64,000 nucleotides of DNA from contig JAVVEE010000001.1 in the NCBI GenBank assembly GCA_032251315.1, forward strand, positions 62,001 to 126,000, read 5' to 3'. Made by a program: the position numbers and the translations under genes. Positions within the stretch are counted from its first letter, which is position 1; the number at the start of each line of letters is the position of its first letter. Below the pieces are notes generated by a model, which did not search any database, had not been told where the DNA came from, and was given only the letters and a program-made list of their open reading frames with translations. Of this stretch, positions 42,953 through 50,961 are shown one piece after another. This DNA is from LH-M37 sp032251315 (GTDB taxonomy: Bacteria > Pseudomonadota > Gammaproteobacteria > SZUA-229).

Positions 42953-43930
42953 ATGAAAATTCTTATCGTCGGTGGCGCCGGTTACATCGGTTCACACATG
43001 GTTAAAAAACTCGCCCTGGCCGGGCACGAAGTTGTCACCCTTGATAACTTGAGCCGTGGTTATGAAGATGCGGTGAAATATGGTGAATTTGTCCACGGTA
43101 ATCTGGGTGATAAAGATCTGCTGAATACCTTGTTCAGTAAGCACCTATTTGATGCCGTGATGCATTTTGCCGCTTTCATAGAGGTGGGTGAATCGGTGAC
43201 CGAGCCCGGCATGTATTACCACAACAATGTCTGCAACACTCAGGTACTGCTCGATGCCATGGTGAGCCATGACCTCGAGCACTTCGTCTTCTCTTCTACC
43301 GCGGCCATCTTTGGCGAGCCGCAGTACACGCCGATTGACGAAGCCCATCCGAAAAACCCCATCAATCCCTACGGCCGCAGCAAGTTGATGGTGGAGCAGA
43401 TGCTGGAAGATTACGACCGCGCCTACGGCCTGAAATCCACCTGCCTGCGCTACTTCAATGCCGCCGGTGCCGACCCGGAAGGTGAACTCGGTGAGCGCCA
43501 CAACCCTGAATCACACCTCATCCCGTTGATCCTGCAGGCCGCTTCCGGGCGACGCGAGGCCATCAGTATTTTTGGCCGGGATTACCCCACTGAGGATGGC
43601 ACCTGTGTTCGTGATTACGTCCACATCAACGATCTCTGCGATGCCCATTCCCTGGCGCTGGACAAGATGCAGAAATCCGGAGACAGCGCCCGCTACAACC
43701 TGGGTAACGGCAAAGGTTTTTCAGTGCAGCAGGTGGTCGACACGGTTAAACGTGTCGCCAATAAAGAGTTTAAAGTGATCCACGCCGAAAGGCGCGCCGG
43801 CGATCCCGCCGTTCTGGTTGCCGACTCAACGCTGGCCAAACAGGCGCTGGGCTGGACACCCCGCTTCGACCGACTGGAAACCATTATTGAAGCCGCATGG
43901 CAGTGGGAAACCACATTTTTTACCCGCTAG
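42953..43930 (+). CDS. galE: UDP-glucose 4-epimerase
   Basis: Interconverts UDP-glucose and UDP-galactose with bound NAD, for surface polysaccharide. The protein is 325 residues with an NAD loop GGAGYIGSH (7-15) and an active site Y140-x3-K144 in NPYGRSK. The partner Ser of E. coli GalE is Thr116 here, a common substitution. Also AAGADPEGELGERHNPESHLIPL. A hairpin at 44027-44057 probably terminates its transcript. Confidence 0.93.
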   Translation: MKILIVGGAGYIGSHMVKKLALAGHEVVTLDNLSRGYEDAVKYGEFVHGNLGDKDLLNTLFSKHLFDAVMHFAAFIEVGESVTEPGMYYHNNVCNTQVLLDAMVSHDLEHFVFSSTAAIFGEPQYTPIDEAHPKNPINPYGRSKLMVEQMLEDYDRAYGLKSTCLRYFNAAGADPEGELGERHNPESHLIPLILQAASGRREAISIFGRDYPTEDGTCVRDYVHINDLCDAHSLALDKMQKSGDSARYNLGNGKGFSVQQVVDTVKRVANKEFKVIHAERRAGDPAVLVADSTLAKQALGWTPRFDRLETIIEAAWQWETTFFTR

Positions 43931-44391
43931 ATTTCATATGCTTACTGAGTTCAAACCCCTCTCAACCAGCCCTTAACTACCCTCCCCCTAAGCATTATCG
44001 CGATAACATCCATAGTAATTATCATTAACAGCTGCCTCTCTCGCTCCGGCAGCTGTTTCTCATAAACTCAAGTCCCGGAAATTTCACGCCTCTTTATGCG
44101 AACATGGTTATACATGAGCATCAGCTCACTCAAGTTATTCAATATCTCTCGGAAGAATACTTCGCTTTTGCAGTTTTTAAATAGCTGGGAAGTTACTACC
44201 ATCGCTCATTAAAAAGCCCCTTTCTTTTTGCTGCTATAAACCTGCTTTAAAAATTGGCCCACTATTTTTCAGCATGAATTTTTTTAAATCTTCAGCTTTT
44301 TTACAAAAGTTTACATCAGCGACATTCTGATAATGCAATATTACTAATACCAATTAACCGAAAACCCCCTGCTATTAAACACAATATTATT
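43931..44391. other. 461-nt AT-rich intergenic region between galE and the FNR-type gene
   Basis: No reading frame with coding character on either strand. It contains the galE terminator-like hairpin (44027-44057). The distal 330 nt are markedly AT-rich and should hold the promoter of the FNR-type regulator. I looked for an exact FNR-type TTGAT-N4-ATCAA site and did not find one. I see no small RNA signature beyond the hairpin. Confidence 0.6.
44027..44057 (+). terminator. Terminator-like hairpin after galE
   Basis: A 10-bp perfect stem (AACAGCTGCC at 44027-44036, GGCAGCTGTT at 44048-44057) with an 11-nt loop, followed by TCTCATAA. The U-run is weak, so this may be Rho-assisted. Confidence 0.6.
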
Positions 44392-45150
44392 ATGCAAAAC
44401 AGACAAATTTCTGCCATTAAAGAATCACATAACCTCCTTTCTATTAATTCAGAGTGGATTGGACGCGAATATTGCGAAAACTGTCATTTTTGCAAGTTGT
44501 TTTCTGCTGAGCTTTCAGATTCCGATGATGCAAATACAACACTACAGCCGGCAGACCATTTTCTATTCCCCTCCGGCTCGGTAATTTACAGCAACAACAC
44601 TCATCGAAAATTTATTTACACCATAAGGCATGGCATGGTTAAGCTGACCAATAATGCTCGCAACGGTGGAAGTAGAATTGTACGCTTACTGGGCCCCGGT
44701 GACTCCATTGGTCTTGAGTTACTGTATGGTAATAGCCACTATCACCATACGGCTGTTGCAGTTGATAATGTTGATGTTTGTCGAATCCCTGTTTCGATAA
44801 TCAAAAAAACCATAGCCGAACGGCCCTCTATTTACACCCAGATTAGCCACCAGTTACAGAACCAGCTGGATCTTGCCGATCAATGGATAGTCGCATTAGG
44901 AACCGGCACAGCAAGACAGAGGGTTGCTCATTTACTGCTATTACTGGATGGATTCTTTGCTGATAAAAATGGTGCATTCACCTTGATCAACCGTGAAGAC
45001 ATGGCCGCGATTATCGGCACGACGATGGAGACCGTTAGCCGTATGATTGCCGAATTCAAACGCCAGAATATTCTGTGCAAGTACAAATCAAAAAACAGCC
45101 TTTATACCTGTAATACGTCCATGCTAAGGGCGATCACACTTCACGCCTGA
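44392..45150 (+). CDS. Crp/FNR-family transcriptional regulator with N-terminal CxxCxxC
   Basis: A 252-residue regulator: effector domain (about 50-135), dimer helix and C-terminal winged helix. Three N-terminal cysteines C28, C31 and C34 (CENCHFC) plus C130 in NVDVCRIPV, which aligns with FNR C122. E. coli FNR uses C20, C23, C29 and C122, so the third spacing is 2 here instead of 5. The recognition helix TMETVSR (211-217) keeps E213, S216 and R217, the FNR contacts for TTGAT-N4-ATCAA. It probably senses oxygen or NO through an iron-sulfur cluster (inference). Neighbours are a triheme cytochrome and a hemerythrin operon. Confidence 0.85.
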   Translation: MQNRQISAIKESHNLLSINSEWIGREYCENCHFCKLFSAELSDSDDANTTLQPADHFLFPSGSVIYSNNTHRKFIYTIRHGMVKLTNNARNGGSRIVRLLGPGDSIGLELLYGNSHYHHTAVAVDNVDVCRIPVSIIKKTIAERPSIYTQISHQLQNQLDLADQWIVALGTGTARQRVAHLLLLLDGFFADKNGAFTLINREDMAAIIGTTMETVSRMIAEFKRQNILCKYKSKNSLYTCNTSMLRAITLHA

Positions 45151-45230
45151 TTTTAAAAGAAAAACCAGTACCAGCTATGCGCAATCGACCCTGTAATATA
45201 GCGACTGCATATTTGCTACACTGCGTGACT

Positions 45231-46076
45231 TTATCTATCCGGCACTAAGGCATTACGTAGATCATTCACAATACGGTGTATATTGTGGCAACGTGCGCAT
45301 ACACTAACGGCAATTTCTCCCATCAGCTGCTGACTCTCTTTTACCCGACCTTCACTAATTCCTGATTCGAGAACATCAAGCCTCTGCTGCGTCGCCTTGC
45401 CCAGTATGCGTTCATGGGGATACATCTCTTTTCCATGGCAATGACTACAGCTCCCACCAAGACTCTGTAACTGGTCGGCAAGATTCTGACGGGCCACCAA
45501 TGCCTTGCTCTTGTGACCATCGTCCAACGCAATCAGAATTTGATTAACCGAGATCGATAATACCTCCATGCTATCTTCATAACTCTGCTCGCCACCATTG
45601 AGATTTTTAACCCTGATGTCCCCGTAATGCGGCGAACGGTATATGGCCGTCACGATGGGTTGATAGCTGTGGTGACAATCATCACAGGTACGCTGGATCA
45701 TTTTTAGTGTTTTCGTCGTCCGATAAGCATCCTTTTTTTCAGCAAACATTTTGAGTTCCGGCAGCAGTCTGGGCTTGATCTCATCCTCCCACTCGGGCAC
45801 CATCTCGGTGATTTTGCTGTAATCCTTCTCCAGACGACTTATCCATTTATCCATTTCAGTCCAATCCCCCAGCTCTGCATATTCGCCAATGGCCTGCATT
45901 TCCCGGCGCAGTGCGAACATGGTGTGCAGCCATACATGACGCTTGCTGGCGGGCTTGTACCATTGCTCCAGTGATGCTGGTGGCATTTCAAGATTAACAG
46001 AATCGGTGCCGCTGGCGGACGCAATGCCCATACCTGCCATAAGGAAAAGGAACAAAAAAACAGAGTTATAGTTCAT
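45231..46076 (-). CDS. Periplasmic triheme cytochrome c
   Basis: A 281-residue protein with a signal peptide (1-22, ending ASASG) and three c-type heme motifs: CDDCH (131-135), CSHCH (210-214) and CARCH (260-264). Residues 30-125 are charged, helical and heme-free. No named family is recognised with certainty; domains of this kind resemble cytochrome c' or multiheme electron carriers. It is convergent with the FNR-type gene (81-nt gap) and divergent from the hemerythrin gene. Probably an electron carrier for anaerobic or microaerobic respiration (inference). Confidence 0.8.
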   Translation of the reverse strand: MNYNSVFLFLFLMAGMGIASASGTDSVNLEMPPASLEQWYKPASKRHVWLHTMFALRREMQAIGEYAELGDWTEMDKWISRLEKDYSKITEMVPEWEDEIKPRLLPELKMFAEKKDAYRTTKTLKMIQRTCDDCHHSYQPIVTAIYRSPHYGDIRVKNLNGGEQSYEDSMEVLSISVNQILIALDDGHKSKALVARQNLADQLQSLGGSCSHCHGKEMYPHERILGKATQQRLDVLESGISEGRVKESQQLMGEIAVSVCARCHNIHRIVNDLRNALVPDR

Positions 46077-46195
46077 CTCATTAGTCCGTTATTATTAAGC
46101 AGTCAGACTATCATAAATCTTTCTATACTTATAAAAAGTAATTGTATTTACCTATTTCGACCTTGCTGAACAGCTGCGGCTATTACTCGTTTTTT

Positions 46196-46209
46196 CTGAT
46201 GTAGATCAT
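46196..46209 (+). promoter_or_regulatory. FNR-type operator and class II promoter for the hemerythrin operon
   Basis: CTGATGTAGATCAT carries the core TGAT-N4-ATCA of an FNR/DNR box. An extended -10, TG-T-TATGGT, lies at 46229-46237, which puts the start near 46244 and the operator centre at about -41.5, the classical activating position. The site is 58 nt before the hemerythrin ATG and 120 nt before the divergent cytochrome start. Confidence 0.65.
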
Positions 46210-46266
46210 TAGTGTTTCCGCCTTATATTGTTATGGTTCTTACTGTTAAATTAGGAGTTCACTGAA

Positions 46267-46704
46267 ATGCACATTAAAAAACTCATGTCGCAGGATCACA
46301 AAGACTGTGATCTGCTTTTTGCTAAAGCCGAAACTGCCGTCTCTTCCGAGGACTGGGCAGCGGCGACACAAACATTCAATGAATTTATAGAGGCCATGGA
46401 GTCTCATCTTAGCTTCGAAGAAAAGGTGCTCTTCCCCGCCTTTGAAGAGGCTACCGGCATCACCATGGGCCCTACTGAAATGATGCGCATGGAACACGAC
46501 CAGATGCGCGTGCTGCTCATTGAAATGCGCGATGCACTGGATCGTCAGCACAGTGATGACTATCTGGGTATTGCCGATACCATGCTGATCATGATGGAGC
46601 AACACAACTTGAAGGAGGAGCAAATTCTCTACAATCTGATGGATCAGCGGCTCCCGAAAGAGGGTCACTGGCAACAGCGTTTCCAGGAGTGGCAGAACCT
46701 TTGA
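46267..46704 (+). CDS. Hemerythrin HHE-domain protein
   Basis: A 145-residue four-helix di-iron protein. Candidate ligands are H11 (QDHKDCD), H47 and E51 (ESHLSFEEKVLFP), H77 (MEHDQM), H113 and E117/E118 (MEQHNLKEEQILY). Such proteins bind or sense O2 or NO, or protect and repair iron-sulfur centres. AGGAG at 46253-46257 supports the ATG at 46267. It is first in the operon with the DUF2249 protein (one-base overlap) and the membrane protein. Confidence 0.9.
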   Translation: MHIKKLMSQDHKDCDLLFAKAETAVSSEDWAAATQTFNEFIEAMESHLSFEEKVLFPAFEEATGITMGPTEMMRMEHDQMRVLLIEMRDALDRQHSDDYLGIADTMLIMMEQHNLKEEQILYNLMDQRLPKEGHWQQRFQEWQNL

Positions 46705-46988
46705 TGTCCGGCGAAATATTACTGGATGTGAGCGAGCTGGAACCTCCTGAACCGCTGACATTAACCCTTGAGTCGGCTGCTTCATTACAGCCCGGTCAGT
46801 ACCTGCGCATGTTGCATCGGCGTGAACCCTGCATGCTGTACGGCAATCTCGATGAACAACACTTCAAATATATTCAACGCAAAGGCACCGTCTCCGCGGT
46901 TGAAGTTTTTATCTGGCGCGAGCAGGATCAGGAGGCGGCGTCCGCCGTGCAATCGATAATCGATACGCCGATCGAAGCCCCCACTTAA
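46704..46988 (+). CDS. DUF2249 domain protein
   Basis: A 94-residue small protein of the DUF2249 family, function unknown. It has the pattern ILLDVSELEPPEPLTLTLE then LQPGQYLRMLHRREPCMLYGNL. Members often neighbour hemerythrins and nitrogen-oxide genes. I choose ATG at 46704, overlapping the hemerythrin stop (TGATG); GTG at 46689 would add five residues. A 31-nt gap separates it from the membrane protein. Confidence 0.8.
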   Translation: MSGEILLDVSELEPPEPLTLTLESAASLQPGQYLRMLHRREPCMLYGNLDEQHFKYIQRKGTVSAVEVFIWREQDQEAASAVQSIIDTPIEAPT

Positions 46989-47019
46989 TCGCTATTATCA
47001 AACCTCCTCTCAGCATCAT

Positions 47020-48327
47020 ATGCACGCCGATCTTTCACTCCAGCAGTCACCGCCCTTTTCCGTACCCGCACGCTTCCTGATTAGCGCACCGCTGTTTGGT
47101 CTTCTCGCTGCACTGGTCATGCTCTGGCACGGCCCGGAGATGCTGAGCAGCCGCTGGACATCCGAGCTGCTGGCTGTCACCCATTTTCTGACATTAGGCT
47201 TTCTGGCCATGAGCATGTTGGGCGCCATGATGCAGCTGATGCCGGTACTGATGGGCATGATGATTCCACGACCGGTCTTTTTCAGCGGCATCATTCACGC
47301 CTCCCTGTTTCTAGGCAGCACCAGTCTGGGCCTGGCCTGGTTACTGCAGATCAATGCGCTGTTTATGATTGCCATGGCATCACTGCTGTTTTCGTTTAGC
47401 GTATTTATCGTGATGGCAGCGGAGCGCTTATTACGCACCCCCAGTCGACACGCAACACGCACCCTGATGCTGCTGGCATTACTGTCTCTGTCAATCACCG
47501 CCGGCCTCGGACTCTATCTGGCCATGAGTTACAGCGATGCTGCATTCCCGCTTGCCCGGAAGCTCACCGATCTGCACTTAAGCTGGGGGCTGCTGGGCTG
47601 GGTAGGCCTGCTGATCATGGCTGTGGCCTATCAGGTGATTCCGATGTTCCAGATTACCAATCCATATCCGCTCATACTCCAGCGCTCACTGGGCTGGCTG
47701 ATATTTTTCGCCCTGATCACTCTGAGCCTGATTCAGATCTGGCCGCTGGCAATATTGAAAATGTTCAGTCACTTACTGCTGGCGATCTGCCTGCTGACAT
47801 TTGCATTCACCACTTTCTGGCTGCTACATACCAGGCGCCGCCAACTCCCCGATCTGACCCTGAATTTCTGGCGACTGGCCATGATCAGCCTTGCTCTGAC
47901 TGCCTTGATCGGCTTATCGTTCAGCTTCTCCGCCATGAAACCACCGGCATTGTTACTCGGTGTGTTAGTCATTCACGGTTTTGCCATGACCACGGTAAAC
48001 GGCATGATGTATAAAATCATGCCTTTTTTGATCTGGCTACACCTCAGCAGCCACAACAAAACCTTGCGCGATAGCAACCAGCGAACTTCCCAGGTAAAAG
48101 TCCCGCACATGCGCAAGATCATTCCTGAAGCAGCCGGCCTGTGGCAATTTCGCGCTCACCTGGCCAGTCTGATATTATTATTTCTCACCGCCCTGTGGCC
48201 GCAGTGGTTCTTTTATCCCGCGACAGTATTGTTTGTAATCGCCCAGGCGCTACTGCTGTTCAATCTATCCAGCGCCGTGCATCTTTATCGTGCAAAACTC
48301 GCTGAATTTGCCAGCGGCCAATTTTAG
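47020..48327 (+). CDS. Multi-pass membrane protein, NnrS/heme-copper oxidase subunit I-like
   Basis: A 435-residue, strongly hydrophobic protein with about 12 predicted TM helices. Helix motifs with conserved-looking His: THFLTLGFLAMSMLGAMMQLMP (near 55-80), LHLSWGLLGWVGLLIMAVAYQVIPMF (near 185-215), FSHLLLAI and IHGFAMTTVNGMMYKIMPFLIWLH (near 320-345). The pattern resembles heme-binding helices of NnrS or orphan oxidase/NO reductase subunit I proteins, but no copper-ligand triad is obvious. Third gene of the hemerythrin operon; a role in NO or oxygen response is inferred from context. A stem-loop follows at 48341-48364. Confidence 0.6.
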   Translation: MHADLSLQQSPPFSVPARFLISAPLFGLLAALVMLWHGPEMLSSRWTSELLAVTHFLTLGFLAMSMLGAMMQLMPVLMGMMIPRPVFFSGIIHASLFLGSTSLGLAWLLQINALFMIAMASLLFSFSVFIVMAAERLLRTPSRHATRTLMLLALLSLSITAGLGLYLAMSYSDAAFPLARKLTDLHLSWGLLGWVGLLIMAVAYQVIPMFQITNPYPLILQRSLGWLIFFALITLSLIQIWPLAILKMFSHLLLAICLLTFAFTTFWLLHTRRRQLPDLTLNFWRLAMISLALTALIGLSFSFSAMKPPALLLGVLVIHGFAMTTVNGMMYKIMPFLIWLHLSSHNKTLRDSNQRTSQVKVPHMRKIIPEAAGLWQFRAHLASLILLFLTALWPQWFFYPATVLFVIAQALLLFNLSSAVHLYRAKLAEFASGQF

Positions 48328-48340
48328 TTATACCCTCATT

Positions 48341-48364
48341 ACCGCTTTGCCCGGGCAGGGCGGT
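48341..48364 (+). terminator. Terminator-like hairpin after the membrane protein gene
   Basis: ACCGCTTTGC pairs with GCAGGGCGGT (10 bp including two G-T pairs) around CCGG, followed by TATTGC and later CTTCTTTT. The U-run is not immediate. Confidence 0.45.
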
Positions 48365-48422
48365 TATTGCAAAATACTTCTTTTAACCTTTTTGGCCATT
48401 CAAGCTTCTACTAAACCGGAGA

Positions 48423-49034
48423 ATGTATTCAGTGTCAGATCACTTTAATGAAAAAGCAAAAGACTGGGATGCCAACGAAATGGTTAACCAGCTCTCAGCG
48501 GCAATTGGGCCCTTAATCTTAAATGAGATCCCTCTTGATGATCGCATGCAGGTGATGGACTTCGGCGCCGGCACCGGCTTGATCAGCTCTCACATCGCCC
48601 CTTTTGTACGTAAAATTACAGCTGTCGATATCTCCGAAGCCATGCTGGAAAAGCTGGTCGCCAAGCCGACATTACAGGGCAAAGTTGAGGCGGTATGTCA
48701 GGACATTATAGCTGAACCACTGGCGGCACAATTTGATCTGATCATAAGTGCAATGGCCCTGCACCACGTAGAAGATACCGCGAAACTCATTCAGGCATTT
48801 TACGATCACCTGACTCCAGGGGCCAGGATTGCGCTGGCCGACCTCGACTCGGAAGACGGCGGCTTTCACCCGCAGGATGTTGAAGGTGTGTTCCACCATG
48901 GTTTTGACCGTGACGAACTAAAAAAATTATTAGAGGGGCACGGCTTCAAGGATGTTCGTTTTTTGACTGCGCATACCGTTGTTAAAAATGATAGCCGCTA
49001 CCCGATCTTTCTTGTTCTCGCCACAAAACTATAA
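48423..49034 (+). CDS. Class I SAM-dependent methyltransferase
   Basis: A 203-residue methyltransferase with motif I VMDFGAGTGLISSHIAP (about 38-54), motif II VDISEAMLEKL and LIISAMALHHVEDT. The substrate is not predictable. Start uncertain: CGGAGA (48417-48422) is very close to ATG at 48423 and better spaced (9 nt) for GTG at 48432. A perfect 10-bp hairpin follows the stop. Confidence 0.85.
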   Translation: MYSVSDHFNEKAKDWDANEMVNQLSAAIGPLILNEIPLDDRMQVMDFGAGTGLISSHIAPFVRKITAVDISEAMLEKLVAKPTLQGKVEAVCQDIIAEPLAAQFDLIISAMALHHVEDTAKLIQAFYDHLTPGARIALADLDSEDGGFHPQDVEGVFHHGFDRDELKKLLEGHGFKDVRFLTAHTVVKNDSRYPIFLVLATKL

Positions 49035-49041
49035 TGTCTAT

Positions 49042-49065
49042 TGAGTCTGCCCTGAGGCAGACTCA
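49042..49065 (+). terminator. Terminator-like hairpin after the methyltransferase gene
   Basis: TGAGTCTGCC (49042-49051) and GGCAGACTCA (49056-49065) form a perfect 10-bp stem with loop CTGA. There is no U-run after it, so it may act with Rho or stabilise the 3' end. Confidence 0.5.
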
Positions 49066-49166
49066 TCAGGTAATAACCACTGCAATAACATACTAATTCA
49101 TTCTACCTCTTAAAATTAAATACCTGCATAATCAGGACGAATCGCATCGATGTGGTTGCTTAAGCG

Positions 49167-49172
49167 TATAAT
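49167..49172 (+). promoter_or_regulatory. Consensus -10 box directly before the next ATG
   Basis: TATAAT ends 6 nt before the ATG at 49179, so transcription would begin at or next to the start codon (leaderless mRNA). No good -35 is seen 16-18 nt upstream. Confidence 0.4.
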
Positions 49173-49178
49173 AGGCGG

Positions 49179-49454
49179 ATGCAATCCGAACCTGAAAAAC
49201 TTTTAAAAAGACATCAGCAGCTGACCCATACCGATATGGCGAAAGTTACTTCGCATGTACAGCGCACGCAGGACGACTGGATTCTAAATACAGTGATCAT
49301 CGAGGGCTGTGATGTCCCCTTCAAATACAAACGAAAAAAACGGTACAGAAATCTCAGTGGTCAGCTCGTCAACCTGACCTATTATCCTGCTGAAGAAACT
49401 GTTGCCGGTCTGGATTTCGAATTCATGAAAGTGGTCAGAATAAAAATTGCCTAG
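49179..49454 (+). CDS. Small conserved-looking protein of unknown function
   Basis: A 91-residue basic protein that I do not recognise. No signal peptide or TM. Central DDWILNTVIIEGCDVPFKYKRKKRYRNLSGQLVNLTYYP has a regular beta pattern and looks like real protein rather than chance. No Shine-Dalgarno precedes the ATG; a TATAAT lies immediately upstream. An internal ATG at 49236 is the alternative start. Confidence 0.65.
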   Translation: MQSEPEKLLKRHQQLTHTDMAKVTSHVQRTQDDWILNTVIIEGCDVPFKYKRKKRYRNLSGQLVNLTYYPAEETVAGLDFEFMKVVRIKIA

Positions 49455-49542
49455 TAAAAAAGCCATATAGGCAGCTGTTGCCTTCTTTCGTTCAAGCCAC
49501 CATAATCAAAAATATCTAAATCATCACCTATATATCAAATCC

Positions 49543-50211
49543 ATGAAATATTCCACTTTTATTACCCTGCTTGCAGTTATCAGCCTTAGCGCCTGCCAGC
49601 CAAATTCTGAGACACCCAGCCAGGTGACAAAAAACTACTGGCAGGCCCTCAAGAATAACGACCTTGTCGCAGCATCAAAACTTGTTACAAAAGACAGCCA
49701 GAGCGACTTAAGCCACTACTTCAAACTGCCGCATGAAGAAAAAATCCCGCTAGATGAAATCTATCTGGGCGCTGAACGCGCTACGGTCACGACCATCATC
49801 AGGTCTGAATCCACAACCATCGACACAGCTCCACCCGGGAGTCTGGCCGTTCTTCCCGAAATAACTTTCGAAACCATACTGATTCTGGAAGACGGCCAGT
49901 GGAAAGTCGATGTCACTCGCACTCAGACTCCGGTCCTTCAAAAGCCTGACGAACTTTCCCCGGATACGCCATCATCAGATCTGGATACTGCACCGCTCAA
50001 CGAAGCATTGCAGGAAAGCGCGGAGATGCTCAACCAGTTTATGCGCGAGGGCTCCAGGGAAATGAGCGAGACCTTCCTCGAGGGCATGAATAAAATGAAT
50101 GAGGCCCTGCGCGAAGCCATCGACAAAATGAAACAGCGGCGCGAACAGCAGGAGCCGGCCCAGCCACCCACCAATGAAAACAATGACGCCGAGAATGAAG
50201 GTGTGATCTAA
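49543..50211 (+). CDS. Lipoprotein of unknown function
   Basis: A 222-residue protein with a signal peptide and lipobox LSAC (Cys18). Residues 28-130 (VTKNYWQALKNNDLVAASKLV, then ILEDGQWKVDVTRT) resemble the small NTF2-like fold of DUF4878-type lipoproteins. The C-terminal 70 residues are a charged amphipathic helix rich in Glu, Met and Arg, ending in a low-complexity Glu/Asn tail. It is probably anchored in the outer or inner membrane. No operon partner is evident. Confidence 0.8.
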   Translation: MKYSTFITLLAVISLSACQPNSETPSQVTKNYWQALKNNDLVAASKLVTKDSQSDLSHYFKLPHEEKIPLDEIYLGAERATVTTIIRSESTTIDTAPPGSLAVLPEITFETILILEDGQWKVDVTRTQTPVLQKPDELSPDTPSSDLDTAPLNEALQESAEMLNQFMREGSREMSETFLEGMNKMNEALREAIDKMKQRREQQEPAQPPTNENNDAENEGVI

Positions 50212-50305
50212 CGCTGACTGCTGCGGCATCGGCTATCATTTTCGAATTAATACCCTGTCGCTTTTACTATAATAGCCGCCTTTAAATTTAAGCTACTACC
50301 CATTT

Positions 50306-50884
50306 ATGAGCATCAAGAAAACATTACACCGCCGCAGCGAATCAAAATGCGAGCTGTGTGGCGCTACAGAAAACCTGAGCATTTACGAAACCCTGGCCAC
50401 GTCCAAAGACAATGCCGATGAATGCGTGCTTGTCTGTGCAAGCTGTCGCGATCAGATCGAGAACCCCGAGCGTATTGATGTCAATCACTGGCGCTGCCTC
50501 AACGACAGCATGTGGAGTCAGATTCCGGCGGTACAGGTCATGGCCTGGCGTATGCTGACGCGACTGAGCGCCGAAGGCTGGCCGCAGGATCTGCTCGACA
50601 TGCTCTATCTGGATGATGCGACCCTCGCCTGGGCAAAAACCGGTAAAGCTGAAAATAATGACAGCGCTGTGCCGCATGTCGACAGCAACGGCGCGATACT
50701 GGCGGCGGGCGATACGGTGACCTTGATCAAGGATCTCGATGTAAAGGGCGCCAACTTTACCGCCAAGCGCGGCACTGCGGTACGAAACATTTCACTGGTC
50801 GCTGATAACCCTGAGCATATCGAAGGTCGTGTGGAAGGTCAGCGAATAGTCATACTGGCCCGGTTCGTCAAGAAATCTAACTAG
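50306..50884 (+). CDS. phnA: PhnA-domain protein (YjdM-like)
   Basis: A 192-residue protein with an N-terminal zinc ribbon (CELC ... CASC, residues 16-50) and a C-terminal PhnA domain (about 120-190: SNGAILAAGDTVTLIKDLDVKGANFTAKRGTAV). The family is unrelated to phosphonate cleavage despite the name. A -10 box TATAAT is at 50268-50273, about 33 nt before the start. The stop TAG runs into GGAGGCTGTCG. Confidence 0.88.
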   Translation: MSIKKTLHRRSESKCELCGATENLSIYETLATSKDNADECVLVCASCRDQIENPERIDVNHWRCLNDSMWSQIPAVQVMAWRMLTRLSAEGWPQDLLDMLYLDDATLAWAKTGKAENNDSAVPHVDSNGAILAAGDTVTLIKDLDVKGANFTAKRGTAVRNISLVADNPEHIEGRVEGQRIVILARFVKKSN

Positions 50885-50894
50885 GAGGCTGTCG
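50884..50894 (+). repeat. Post-stop 11-mer GGAGGCTGTCG, copy 3 (at phnA stop)
   Basis: CTAGGAGGCTGTCG at the phnA stop is identical over 14 nt to the pilT stop region. It begins a 67-nt spacer to spoT that also has AATTAGC and GCTAATT inverted segments. Confidence 0.55.
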
Positions 50895-50961
50895 GGTTTC
50901 GGTTGAATTAGCTGCGGAAGTTCAGATAAGGACGCACGAAACAGGCGCTAATTTTTTAGCT

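Noticed and set aside
44300..44391. FNR box upstream of the FNR-type gene (autoregulation)
   Set aside because: Only half-site-like TGAT sequences are seen; no TGAT-N4-ATCA arrangement.
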